A stretch of DNA of 64,000 bases from Paenibacillus athensensis (GTDB lineage Bacteria > Bacillota > Bacilli > Paenibacillales > NBRC-103111): positions 310,001 to 374,000 of the forward strand of contig NZ_MYFO02000001.1 in NCBI RefSeq assembly GCF_004514475.2, written 5' to 3'. Below the pieces are notes generated by a model, which was not told where the DNA came from, did no database searches, and saw only the letters and a list, made by a program, of their open reading frames with translations. Positions 34,249 through 42,874 of the stretch are shown one piece after another; the stretch's first letter is position 1; each line of letters starts with the position of its first letter. The position numbers and the translations under genes are program-made.

Positions 34249-34977
34249 CTATTTGCAGCGTTCCAGCGGCCAGATGCGCACCGGGAGTCTGCGGGCAAAA
34301 TGGAGCAGCGGAGCTTCGCCGCCCAGCGTAAAGCCCGAGGCTTCGGCAATCGTGCTGCTGTGAATCGCCGCTTGCGCTACCTGCAGCGGCCACGGCTCAT
34401 GGTCGATTTCGCCGCGATAGATGCGTCCGCCGGCGTCAACGGCGTACAGGCAATAGCGCTCGGTCAGCCAATACGCCAGCGTGCCGGGCTCGGCGTGGAA
34501 GATGTCCGACACCGGCCTGTATTCGGCGGCAAAATGGGCCTTGGCGGCGCGCCGGTCGCGGCGTTCGCACACGTAGCCGACGCCGCCGTCGTCCAGCGGC
34601 TCCGCGCTCATCGCCGCGTAGACGTAAGGCAGATGGAACCACGCGCGAGCTGCTTCCACAGCCAGCCGGCTCTGCGCGTCGAGCGTAAAAAAATAGACGC
34701 CCGGCTTGCCGTCCCGCGTCACGTATGTGCGCAAGTTCAGCTCAGGGAACGCCGAGAGGCCCGGCAGAGGAGGGATGCCGCGCGCCGTAACCCCGCTCAT
34801 GCGAAACGGCACGACGGCGAGCCACGCTTGTCCTTCAAAGAGATCAAGCTCAAGCTCTGCCGGAATTCTCGACGCCAGTGCGGCTGGCGCTAGCGGCCAA
34901 TGCGCAAACAGCAAATCCTCCCAGACCTGCTTCATGACCCACGGACGTGAGGGAACGGGCCAGGGACGCGTCATCAT
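34249..34977 (-). CDS. YqjF-family protein (DUF2071)
   Basis: A 242-aa protein of the DUF2071/YqjF family. Visible are W-E-D-L-L-F-A-H-W-P near the N-terminus, the W-L-A-V-V-P-F strand, L-N-L-R-T-Y-V, and the later H-F-A-A-E-Y-R-P and Y-R-G-E-I-D-H segments. The family has an acetoacetate-decarboxylase-like fold but no established role. AAGGAGG precedes ATG 34977 by five bases and ATG 34974 by eight. It lies upstream of the GGDEF-EAL gene on the same strand. Confidence 0.85.
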   Translation of the reverse strand: MMTRPWPVPSRPWVMKQVWEDLLFAHWPLAPAALASRIPAELELDLFEGQAWLAVVPFRMSGVTARGIPPLPGLSAFPELNLRTYVTRDGKPGVYFFTLDAQSRLAVEAARAWFHLPYVYAAMSAEPLDDGGVGYVCERRDRRAAKAHFAAEYRPVSDIFHAEPGTLAYWLTERYCLYAVDAGGRIYRGEIDHEPWPLQVAQAAIHSSTIAEASGFTLGGEAPLLHFARRLPVRIWPLERCK

Positions 34978-35033
34978 GGATACCTCCTTCGATTGCGGTG
35001 AGATCGCCGCATGTTTTTTTGAAAAAAATAGGC

Positions 35034-35063
35034 TTGGCAAACCTGTTCAGCCTTCGTTATACT
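35034..35063 (+). promoter_or_regulatory. Promoter of the DMT transporter gene
   Basis: TTGGCA (35034-35039), 18-base spacer, TATACT (35058-35063), about 45 bases before GTG 35108. Confidence 0.65.
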
Positions 35064-35107
35064 AAGACGTTAGCATACCAATTTGAACTATTTCGGGAGA
35101 GATTCGC

Positions 35108-36052
35108 GTGAGCGCACAAGATAAGCCGCAGCTTTGGATTCCCTATCTGGTCGTCATCGGCATGATCGCTATTTCGTTCTCCGCGATTTTCGTGCGCTGG
35201 TCGGAGGCCCCGGCCTCCATCATCGCCATGTACCGCTTACTGCTGACCAATGTATGCATGCTGCCGTTCATTTGGCGGTTTATACCGGAGATGCGCAGCT
35301 TGCGTCTGCTTGACAGCTTCAAGCTTGCCGCTTCGGGGGCGGGACTAGGTCTGCACTTCATGTTCTGGATGGATTCGCTGAATTACACGACGGTGGCCAG
35401 CTCGACGGCAATTCTGACGCTGGAACCGATTCTGGTAACGATCGGGGCGTATATGCTGTTCCGGCAAAAAACCGGCTTCGTGGCGCAAATCAGCATGACG
35501 GTGGCGATTATCGGCGCGATCTGCATCGGCTGGGGCGATTTCCGCTTTTCCGGCAGCGCGCTGCACGGCGACCTGCTTTCCTTTCTCAGCACGGTCGCGG
35601 TAGCCGTCCATATGCTGCTTGGCAAAAGCCTGCGCGCCCGCATCTCCGCGTTTGTCTACAGCTTCTTTGTCTTTCTGTATGCGGGCGGGGTGCTGCTGGT
35701 CTACAATCTCGCCCTCGGCTCGCCACTGCTTGGCTATCCGGCCCGGGAATGGGGCAACTTCCTGCTGCTGGCCATTGTGCCGACCGTCTTCGGGCATTAT
35801 ATTTTCAACTGGCTGCTCAAATATATGAAAACGGCCTCCGTGTCAATGATCGTGCTCGGCGAGCCGCTTGGCGCAACGCTGCTGGCGTATATGTTGCTCG
35901 GCGAGCGAATTACGCTGCTGCAGTTGGGAGCCGGCGCCATCCTGCTGGTTGGCGTGGCCTTCTTTCTGCGCAGCAGCGAAGGGGAGGAGCCGACGCCGGC
36001 AGGCTCGGCCAAGCAGGAGCCTGCGGCAGAGCCGCTGCGCCAGACCGACTGA
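35108..36052 (+). CDS. EamA/DMT-family transporter
   Basis: A 314-aa membrane protein with ten hydrophobic segments arranged as two EamA repeats (about residues 10-145 and 155-295), typical of drug/metabolite exporters. The first repeat includes R-W-S-E-A-P-A and the second ends with G-E-P-L-G-A and the L-L-G-E loop. The C-terminal tail is hydrophilic and Pro/Ala/Glu-rich. The start is GTG 35108 after GGGAGAG. The substrate is unknown. It converges with the M20 peptidase gene. Confidence 0.88.
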   Translation: MSAQDKPQLWIPYLVVIGMIAISFSAIFVRWSEAPASIIAMYRLLLTNVCMLPFIWRFIPEMRSLRLLDSFKLAASGAGLGLHFMFWMDSLNYTTVASSTAILTLEPILVTIGAYMLFRQKTGFVAQISMTVAIIGAICIGWGDFRFSGSALHGDLLSFLSTVAVAVHMLLGKSLRARISAFVYSFFVFLYAGGVLLVYNLALGSPLLGYPAREWGNFLLLAIVPTVFGHYIFNWLLKYMKTASVSMIVLGEPLGATLLAYMLLGERITLLQLGAGAILLVGVAFFLRSSEGEEPTPAGSAKQEPAAEPLRQTD

Positions 36053-36067
36053 GCCGCGCCCGCCGGT

Positions 36068-37246
36068 TCAGCTGCCGCTTTGGCCCGTCATCGCTGCAAA
36101 CTCCGCGCGCACCGCTGCGAGAAGCCCCGGGTCGCAGAGCACGTCGCAGGCCGTACCGGCCAAAGCTTTGGCCGTCAAAATCATGTTGTCGAGCGCCGGC
36201 TCCTGCTGCGCCAAATCGCGAAACTCGCGCGTATGCAGCGAATGCCGCTCGCCTACGGTGCGCACAAACGGATGGATGGTCGCACAGCGCGTCGAGACGT
36301 TGCCCAAGTCGAGCGAGCCGTGATCATTCCCGTCGGCAATGTCCGCAGCCGGAATGCCCAAAGCCTCCAGATTGCGGGTAAACGCCGCAGATAACGTTTC
36401 ATTCGTCCGCAGCTCGTCATACGAATATTCATAATTGGAAATCTGCAGCGTACAGCCGGTTTGCAGCGCTGCGCCCTCAGCGCAGGCTTTGACCTTGCGG
36501 GCTACAAGGTCCGTATAAGCGCGGGAGGCAGAACGCACGTAGAACTGCGCCGACGCATAATCGGGAATGATATTGGGCGCTTGACCACCGCTGTTGATAA
36601 TCCCGTGAACGCGGGCGTCAGGCTGCAATTGCTGGCGCAGCGCATTCAGCCCGTTAAACAGCTGCAGCACCGCATCCAGCGCATTGACGCCTTCTTCGGG
36701 ATTGGCTGCCGCATGAGCCGCCCGGCCGAAAAATTCAAACTGCAGCGCATCCATAGCCAGCGAGCTGCCAGACCGCTCATAGCGGTAGAACGGATGGGCC
36801 ATCAGCGCAATGTCGACATCGTCGAACAGCCCGGCCTCGGCCATCGGCACCTTGGCGCCCTTCGTCTCTTCGGCCGGCGTGCCATAGACGCGCAAGCTGC
36901 CGCCGGTTTGCCCGATCACCGACTTTAATCCGACCGCAGCCCCGATACTCATCATGCAAATCAAATGATGACCACAGGCATGGCCAAGCTCCGGAAGCGC
37001 ATCGTATTCCGCCAAAAAAGCGACGACAGGTCCCGGCTTGCCGGAATCGTAGGTCGCGATAAACGACGTTTCTATACCCAGAATGCCGCGCTCCACTGTA
37101 AAACCGTGTTCAGCCAGTTCATCGGTTAATCGGGCCGCGGCCAGAAACTCCTCATGCCCGAGCTCCGGATTTGCGCCGATAAAGCGGGAAATGGCTTTGA
37201 ACCGTTCCGCGTGCCGGTCGATTGTCTCGAAAATGGTCGATTTCAT
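36068..37246 (-). CDS. M20-family metallopeptidase/amidohydrolase
   Basis: A 392-aa enzyme of the M20D-like group (aminoacylase/AbgB type). Metal ligands are visible in E-Y-D-A-L-P-x-x-G-H-A-C-G-H-H near residue 85 and P-A-E-E near residue 124. The F-x-G-R-A-A-H-A-A-A-N-P segment marks the dimerisation domain, and a later H lies in the S-L-H-T-R-E-F region. It probably hydrolyses an N-acyl amino acid or a short peptide. Two hypothetical signals fit export or import, but none is decisive. GGAGC precedes the ATG. Confidence 0.87.
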   Translation of the reverse strand: MKSTIFETIDRHAERFKAISRFIGANPELGHEEFLAAARLTDELAEHGFTVERGILGIETSFIATYDSGKPGPVVAFLAEYDALPELGHACGHHLICMMSIGAAVGLKSVIGQTGGSLRVYGTPAEETKGAKVPMAEAGLFDDVDIALMAHPFYRYERSGSSLAMDALQFEFFGRAAHAAANPEEGVNALDAVLQLFNGLNALRQQLQPDARVHGIINSGGQAPNIIPDYASAQFYVRSASRAYTDLVARKVKACAEGAALQTGCTLQISNYEYSYDELRTNETLSAAFTRNLEALGIPAADIADGNDHGSLDLGNVSTRCATIHPFVRTVGERHSLHTREFRDLAQQEPALDNMILTAKALAGTACDVLCDPGLLAAVRAEFAAMTGQSGS

Positions 37247-37393
37247 GCTGCCAGCTCCTTGCTACGGTAATTTAGTTCCTATTGTAGTCGATTCGGCGGC
37301 AAACTGCCATAAGATCGGCTGTTTAGCAACGCATGCACGAGCCGTTAAAGCGGCAGGCAACACCTGAACTCACAACAAAGGAGTCGATTCGCG

Positions 37394-37711
37394 ATGATGA
37401 AATATGGACAAGAGCCAGCAGAGCACCGCTTTTCCCTGCAGGTCATGGAGGTGGAGACGCGCGGTCAGTGGCTGGATATTTACCTCCGTCTGATTCAGGA
37501 ACCGGACGCTCCGCTGCCGGAAGAGCTGGAGGACCCGGGCGTGCTGCTTATTTGCACCCGGCAGGGCGAGCCGGTTCAGCTCGTCGTGCAGGATGGGGGC
37601 TGCGACTGCGAATTTCAGCTGACGCCAAGCGAGAAGGAGCGAATCGAAAGCTTTGCAGCCGAAGCGCCGCTCGTACGCCAGACGATGGCGAGAAACACGG
37701 CTTCGCTGTAG
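37394..37711 (+). CDS. Hypothetical protein, 105 aa
   Basis: An acidic protein I do not recognise, with a G-C-D-C-E motif near residue 70 and no membrane segment. AAAGGAG lies 14 bases before ATG 37394, or 17 before the second ATG 37397, a wide spacing. It is divergent from the M20 peptidase gene and precedes the LacI/GGDEF/EAL gene by 126 bases. Confidence 0.65.
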   Translation: MMKYGQEPAEHRFSLQVMEVETRGQWLDIYLRLIQEPDAPLPEELEDPGVLLICTRQGEPVQLVVQDGGCDCEFQLTPSEKERIESFAAEAPLVRQTMARNTASL

Positions 37712-37837
37712 CCGCGATTGGTTTTATGCAAAATTTTGCACTTACATACCTTTGCAAGCAGGGAAATTCTCTTTGGGCTGCGAAGTAATTAAGCTATCGG
37801 AAGGTTCAGATGCTCAAAAGAGGGTGAGAGCAGCACA

Positions 37838-40819
37838 ATGAAAAAACGGACAATCGGCGTTTTGAGCCCGTTGCTGGACGGTTTTTACTTCAACGGCATT
37901 CTCCAGGGCATCCATCAAATCGCGGTAGAGCAGCATGCCAATCTCGTGCTGATTCAAACGATGGATTCCATCATGTCCAAGGTAACCTATCAATGGCATT
38001 TGGCCGCGGACTATATCGACGGCTGGATCATCATCCTCAACGCGGTAACCGACAAGGAATACGTCAAGCGAATTGAGCTGATGCAAAAGCCGATCATCTG
38101 CACGCCCAATCTGAGCGATTTCGGCGCAGCGACCACTTTTTTGCTGGACAACGTGCTGGGTGGGTATATGACGACCAAACATCTGATTGAGCACGGACAT
38201 CGCGAAATCGCTTGCATTTATACAAAAATCAATCCGGAGAGCGTCGATCGCTTTCATGGCTACATTCGCGCGCTGGAAGAGCACGGCATTCCCGTTGATC
38301 CGATCCGCATTTACGAAGTCGACAGCTTGTGGGAAGAGAGCGGCGTCGCGGCTGCTGCAGAAATGCGCCGTCGCGGCTTCCCGCTCACGGCAGTGACCGC
38401 CAGTTCCGATATGGTCGCCATCGGCTTGATGGACGTGCTGCGGCGCTGGGGCAAGAGGGTCCCAGAGGACATCGCCGTCATCGGCTTCGACAATCTGGAT
38501 CTGGCCCGCCGTATTTCACTATCGTCGGTCAATCAGCCGCTGTTCGGGCGCGGCATGCGGATGGCGTCCCGCCTGCTGGAGGAGATCGAAGGGCTGCCTA
38601 CAGCGGGGGCGCGGCACATTTTCTCTGAAACCGCTTCGCTGGTGCTGCGCCATTCCTGCGGCTGCGAGCCGGTCAATCCGAGCGAAGGACTGGTCGAGAT
38701 TCACCAGAACGGATTGGAGACGATCGACTACCTGTCGAGCGTCATCCAGCGCAATCATCAGATCGGACGCGATCTGGTCAAGGCCAATTCCCAGAATATC
38801 AAGGATTTGTCCTGGCTGTCGTCAACGGAATATACATGGGGCTGTTTGGCGTTATGGTCCGCAGAAGGACGGCTGCAGGTTGAGAGCGTTTACAGTAAAA
38901 AAATGGAGCCGGTGCTGCAAAAAGGAGAGCTGTACGAGGAAGGCACCTTCCCGCCGTCTTCCGTCTACGATATGCTGACCGACGAAGAGGTCTTGTCGAT
39001 CTACACAATTCGCACGGAAGCTCGCAATTGGGGCTTTATCCTGCTGATCGGCAAGGTGAACGACAAAAACCGCACCAGCAATTATCAATACGATACGATG
39101 ACGCATAGTCTCGATTTGCTCGCTTACGCGCTGGAGCGCGAAGTGATGTACGAAAATGCGCGCGAACGCGAAACCCGGCTGGAGATTGTTTCTTCAACGA
39201 CGAACGACGGCATTTTTGACTGGGATCTGGCTTCCAATACGATAGCGTGGAATCGTAAAATCCTGCGCATGCTCAGCACGGGCGGAGATACGACGATGAC
39301 CACTCGCGATTTTTTCGGGCGGATTCATGCTGATGATATCGAAGGGCTGCAGGAGCAGTTTAACCTGCACTTGTCCGACAACGAGCCGTTTCATACGGAA
39401 TTTCGGCTGCTCAGCGATGAACAGTCGTACATTTGGGTCGAAGCCGCCGGTGAAGTCGTGCGCGACGCAGACAAGCAGCCCGTGCGGATGATCGGATCTA
39501 TTCGCGATATCACCGAGCGCAAGGAAGCGGAAGAGCGCATCCGTTACATCGCCTATCACGACGCGCTGACCGATCTGCCCAACCGCCGTTATTTCAATGA
39601 GCGTATCGACAAGCAAATCGAGCGCACCGGGGCTTCATTTGCCTTGATGCTGCTCGATCTCGACCGATTCAAGCTGATCAACGACAGCCTTGGTCATACG
39701 GCGGGCGACTTGCTGCTGCAACGCGTTGCGGCCATTATTACGGAGCAGCTGCGGCCGGAGGATACCGTTGCCCGGCTTGGCGGCGACGAGTTCATCTTGC
39801 TTTGCCCGTATGTAACCGATCCGCAGGAGCCGCTGCGGATTGCCGAACGCATCTTCGCCGCCCTCAGCACGCGTCATATGCTGAATGGCCACTCCGTTCA
39901 CGTCACCTGCAGCATGGGCGTGAGCTTGTATCCGGAGCACGGCCAAGATCACGAGACGCTGGTGCGCAATGCCGACATTGCCATGTACGAGGCGAAAAGC
40001 ACCGGTAAAAACCGCATCCAGATTTACCGTGAGCAGATGAGCGTCGTATCGCGGGACAAGCTCCGCATGGAGAATTGCCTGCGCGGCGCGCTTGATTCTG
40101 GCGAATTCGAATTGTATTACCAGCCGCAATACGATGTCAAGGGCGAGCAGGTGATCGGCATGGAGGCGCTGATTCGCTGGTTCTCGCCGGAGCTCGGCGC
40201 GGTCCCGCCAATGAGCTTTATCCCGTTGGCCGAAGAAACCGGCCTGATTAATGCCATCACAGCTTGGGTACTCCGTACTGCGTGTCTGGACAATAAACGG
40301 CTGCTGGATGCCGGGTTTGCCCCGATGCTGGTGTCAGTCAATATTTCGGCGCTCGATTTCATGGAGGCGGATTTTGTCAGCCGGGTGAGGGAGATTGTGG
40401 AGGAAAGCGGCCTGCCGCCGCACCTGCTCTGTCTGGAGCTGACCGAAACGGCAGCCATTCAGAATCTGGAATTGACCATTCGGCAGCTGCGTTGCCTGAT
40501 GGACTGCGGCATCAAAATCGCGCTTGACGATTTCGGCACAGGCAACTCTTCGCTGTCGCTGTTGAAGATGCTGCCTCTACATCGGATCAAAATCGATCGC
40601 TCCTTCGTCAAGGACATGGCCCAACAAGACGCCAACCGGGCGATTTTCAGCACAATCGTCGGACTTACCCGCGGCTTGAAGCTGGAAAGCTGCGCCGAAG
40701 GCATAGAAACCGAAGAGCAATACGAGATTATCCGCGAAATGGCGTGCAGCCTCGTCCAAGGCTACTACATTGCCAAACCGCTGCCTTTTGGCGATTTTCA
40801 GCGATTTTTGCAAGCCTGA
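37838..40819 (+). CDS. LacI-type sensor fused to PAS-GGDEF-EAL
   Basis: A 993-aa fusion. Residues about 3-280 form a LacI/GalR-type periplasmic-binding fold without the DNA-binding HTH: note G-Y-M-T-T-K-H-L-I-E-H-G-H-R-E-I, the A-S-S-D-M-V-A-I-G-L-M-D-V-L motif and the V-P-E-D-I-A-V-I-G-F-D-N segment. A spacer (280-445), a PAS domain (445-560), GGDEF (G-G-D-E-F near 648) and EAL (E-A-L near 774, D-D-F-G-T-G, K-I-D-R) follow. No signal peptide or membrane helix is present, so an intracellular ligand should set cyclic-di-GMP turnover. The ligand is unknown. Confidence 0.92.
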   Translation: MKKRTIGVLSPLLDGFYFNGILQGIHQIAVEQHANLVLIQTMDSIMSKVTYQWHLAADYIDGWIIILNAVTDKEYVKRIELMQKPIICTPNLSDFGAATTFLLDNVLGGYMTTKHLIEHGHREIACIYTKINPESVDRFHGYIRALEEHGIPVDPIRIYEVDSLWEESGVAAAAEMRRRGFPLTAVTASSDMVAIGLMDVLRRWGKRVPEDIAVIGFDNLDLARRISLSSVNQPLFGRGMRMASRLLEEIEGLPTAGARHIFSETASLVLRHSCGCEPVNPSEGLVEIHQNGLETIDYLSSVIQRNHQIGRDLVKANSQNIKDLSWLSSTEYTWGCLALWSAEGRLQVESVYSKKMEPVLQKGELYEEGTFPPSSVYDMLTDEEVLSIYTIRTEARNWGFILLIGKVNDKNRTSNYQYDTMTHSLDLLAYALEREVMYENARERETRLEIVSSTTNDGIFDWDLASNTIAWNRKILRMLSTGGDTTMTTRDFFGRIHADDIEGLQEQFNLHLSDNEPFHTEFRLLSDEQSYIWVEAAGEVVRDADKQPVRMIGSIRDITERKEAEERIRYIAYHDALTDLPNRRYFNERIDKQIERTGASFALMLLDLDRFKLINDSLGHTAGDLLLQRVAAIITEQLRPEDTVARLGGDEFILLCPYVTDPQEPLRIAERIFAALSTRHMLNGHSVHVTCSMGVSLYPEHGQDHETLVRNADIAMYEAKSTGKNRIQIYREQMSVVSRDKLRMENCLRGALDSGEFELYYQPQYDVKGEQVIGMEALIRWFSPELGAVPPMSFIPLAEETGLINAITAWVLRTACLDNKRLLDAGFAPMLVSVNISALDFMEADFVSRVREIVEESGLPPHLLCLELTETAAIQNLELTIRQLRCLMDCGIKIALDDFGTGNSSLSLLKMLPLHRIKIDRSFVKDMAQQDANRAIFSTIVGLTRGLKLESCAEGIETEEQYEIIREMACSLVQGYYIAKPLPFGDFQRFLQA

Positions 40820-40860
40820 GCAGGGGAAACCGGCATCTGAAGAGAAAGGGCGAAGCGCTT

Positions 40861-41607
40861 ATGAAGAAAAAACAAAGAACGCTGGTGATCAGCGATATTC
40901 ACGGCTGCTTGCAGCCCTTCCGGGCGCTGCTTGCGCGTTGCGGCTACGACCCGCAGCACGACCAGCTCATTCTGCTGGGCGACTTTGTCGATAAGGGCCC
41001 GCAGAGCAAGGAAGTCGTCGATCTGGTGCGGCGCATGGTCCGCCAGGAAGGCGTGGTCGCGCTGCGCGGCAATCACGATCAGCGGCTGCTGGATATTGCG
41101 CGCAGCAAGGACACAGCGGCTGTTGCCAAGTTCATGCAGCACGGCGGCAAAGCGACGGCTCAAAGCTATCTGGAGGACGATCTGTCGAATGAACGCGAGC
41201 TGAGCGAGCGGTTGCCCGATCTGCGGCGCACGCTGCAAACCGATTACGCCGAGCATATCGCCTTTTTACAGGGCTTGCCTTACTATTTTGAGGGACCTAA
41301 CCATATTTTTGTACATGCGGGACTCGATCCGGCTTATCCGGATTGGCGCAGGCAGCCCGTCCGGCAGTTTATGTATATCAAGGAATCATTTTATCGCCAC
41401 CCGACGCATGTGGCCAAAGTCGTCGTGTTCGGCCATACCAAAACGGTCGATTTGCACGGCAAACCCGATATTTGGTTCGGAGGCGACAAAATCGGCGTGG
41501 ACGGCGGCTGCTCCAGCGGGCTGCAGCTCAACGCACTGGCCATCGGGGAGGATGGCGCGTACGACACGTTCGCTGTGCCGGCTAACGTCCGGGAACAGCG
41601 GAAGTAA
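40861..41607 (+). CDS. PPP-type metallophosphatase (PrpE/ApaH-like)
   Basis: A 248-aa phosphatase with the PPP-family motifs D-I-H-G (near residue 12), G-D-F-V-D-K-G (near 41), G-N-H-D (near 71), a H-G-G-K-A-T segment near 97 and later H-A-G and G-H-T-K-T. In Bacillus the closest plan is PrpE, a diadenosine-tetraphosphatase/protein phosphatase connected with spores. Which substrate applies here is not decidable. It follows the GGDEF-EAL gene by 41 bases and may be co-transcribed. ATG 40861 follows AAAGGG. Confidence 0.85.
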   Translation: MKKKQRTLVISDIHGCLQPFRALLARCGYDPQHDQLILLGDFVDKGPQSKEVVDLVRRMVRQEGVVALRGNHDQRLLDIARSKDTAAVAKFMQHGGKATAQSYLEDDLSNERELSERLPDLRRTLQTDYAEHIAFLQGLPYYFEGPNHIFVHAGLDPAYPDWRRQPVRQFMYIKESFYRHPTHVAKVVVFGHTKTVDLHGKPDIWFGGDKIGVDGGCSSGLQLNALAIGEDGAYDTFAVPANVREQRK

Positions 41608-41744
41608 CGGGCTTTGATTCAAAAAAGCGCTGTCGCTCCCGCGCTGTGCTGGCTCCGCCGTCTGACCGATCCGGCTTATGAGGGGGGCGCATTTACGGCT
41701 TCGCGGCATGAACGGCTTGCGCCCGATCCACATAGGCGACCCGG

Positions 41745-41773
41745 AAGCCTCCCTTATCGGCGGGCTTTTTTTT
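41745..41773 (+). terminator. Intrinsic terminator
   Basis: AAGCC pairs with GGCTT with a G-rich extension, followed by eight T. It ends nine bases before the 11-bp repeats, insulating the MerR gene from upstream transcription. Confidence 0.65.
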
Positions 41774-41781
41774 ATCAACTC

Positions 41782-41814
41782 TGTACAATCTTTGTACAAT
41801 ATTCGTAGAATTTA
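41782..41814 (+). promoter_or_regulatory. Three 11-bp direct repeats, candidate CarH-type operator
   Basis: TGTACAATCTT (41782-41792), TGTACAATATT (41793-41803) and CGTAGAATTTA (41804-41814) follow one another with no gap. Three 11-bp direct repeats are the known operator geometry of the CarH B12 photoreceptor. The last copy overlaps the position of the -35 element for TATAAT 41829, so binding would block the promoter of the adjacent regulator gene. Confidence 0.75.
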
Positions 41815-41828
41815 ACTCCAAAACAGTC

Positions 41829-41834
41829 TATAAT
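41829..41834 (+). promoter_or_regulatory. -10 element of the MerR/B12 regulator gene
   Basis: A perfect TATAAT. At 17-base spacing the -35 (TAGAAT, 41806-41811) falls inside the third 11-bp repeat and is poor, as expected for an operator-covered promoter. Confidence 0.6.
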
Positions 41835-41892
41835 AAGCAAGATCAGGAAATTATCGTAAATGGTTAAAGCCGGAAGGAGAAGCTTGAAGCGA

Positions 41893-42798
41893 ATGTACAA
41901 CATCAAGGCAGTTTCAACTATGACCCACATTCCCGCAACGACAATCCGTGCCTGGGAAATGCGCTATGGGGCAGTGTCGCCGCTGCGTTCCAAAAGCGGT
42001 TACCGGCTTTACTCGGAAAGCGACATCGAAGATTTGCGCTGGCTCAAGCAGCAAACCGAGCTGCAAGGCATCACTATTAGCCAGGCTGTGCAGCAGCTAA
42101 GGGAAAGCAAGCAGAGACGCGAGCAAGGAACGCCTCCGCGGAAGTCACAGCCGCAGCCTGCCCTTTCCTTTGAAAAGCTGATCCAACAGCTCTACGAAGC
42201 GCTGGCCGCGTTTCGCGTCGATGAAGCGAATCGGCTGCTTGAAATCGGCTTTTCGATGTTTGCCTATCAGGAGCTGTTTATTCAAGTGCTCGCTCCGCTG
42301 ATGCGGCGCGTTGGCGAGGATTGGGAGGGCGGACGGCTTAGCGTCGCGCAGGAGCATCTGGTCAGTCAATTCGTCACCCAGCGATTTTTCCAATTTTTCC
42401 GTCTCTTTCCCGTTGACCCGGCGCTGCCGCATGTGCTGGCGTTTTGCCCGCCGGGCGAGCATCATCAGATCGGGCTGCTGCTGTTCACGTTATTTCTGCG
42501 ACAGAACCATGTCGAGGTGCTCTATTTGGGACCGGACACGCCGTTCGACGGACTGGTCGAGCTGATTGCCGCCAAGGACATTTCCATCGTCAGCATCTCC
42601 GTGACGCGCGAAGAAAGCGTGGCGGATTGCTTGCAAATCATTGAAGGATTAACCCGGAAGTTTCCAAGGCTGCGCTTTGTGCTCGGCGGGCAGGCGGCCG
42701 GCAGTTTGGGAAGCAAGCTGCAGCGCTTTGTGCTGGACGCAACTCACGAAAGCTGGCGGGAGTGGTTTGAGCAGCACGTGAAAAATTTCCGCGGCTAA
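41893..42798 (+). CDS. MerR-type regulator with cobalamin-binding domain (CarH/LitR-like photoreceptor)
   Basis: A 301-aa protein. An N-terminal MerR HTH (residues 1-70) has T-I-R-A-W-E-x-R-Y-G and S-G-Y-R-L-Y. A helix bundle (90-175) carries W144-x9-E154-H155, the motif of light-sensing adenosylcobalamin regulators. The B12 domain (178-285) has E189-x-H191-x-x-G194, where His191 is the predicted cobalt ligand, and a later G-G. In CarH, dark AdoCbl-bound tetramers bind DNA and light releases them. Residue 145 is Glu, not the His used as the second ligand in Thermus CarH. Start is uncertain: ATG 41860, TTG 41884 and ATG 41893 are in frame. Confidence 0.88.
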   Translation: MYNIKAVSTMTHIPATTIRAWEMRYGAVSPLRSKSGYRLYSESDIEDLRWLKQQTELQGITISQAVQQLRESKQRREQGTPPRKSQPQPALSFEKLIQQLYEALAAFRVDEANRLLEIGFSMFAYQELFIQVLAPLMRRVGEDWEGGRLSVAQEHLVSQFVTQRFFQFFRLFPVDPALPHVLAFCPPGEHHQIGLLLFTLFLRQNHVEVLYLGPDTPFDGLVELIAAKDISIVSISVTREESVADCLQIIEGLTRKFPRLRFVLGGQAAGSLGSKLQRFVLDATHESWREWFEQHVKNFRG

Positions 42799-42874
42799 CT
42801 CGACCCGGACATTCCCAATCTGGGCGCTCCTGCATACACTGGTACTACGTCACAGCTTCGGGGAGAGGATTACG

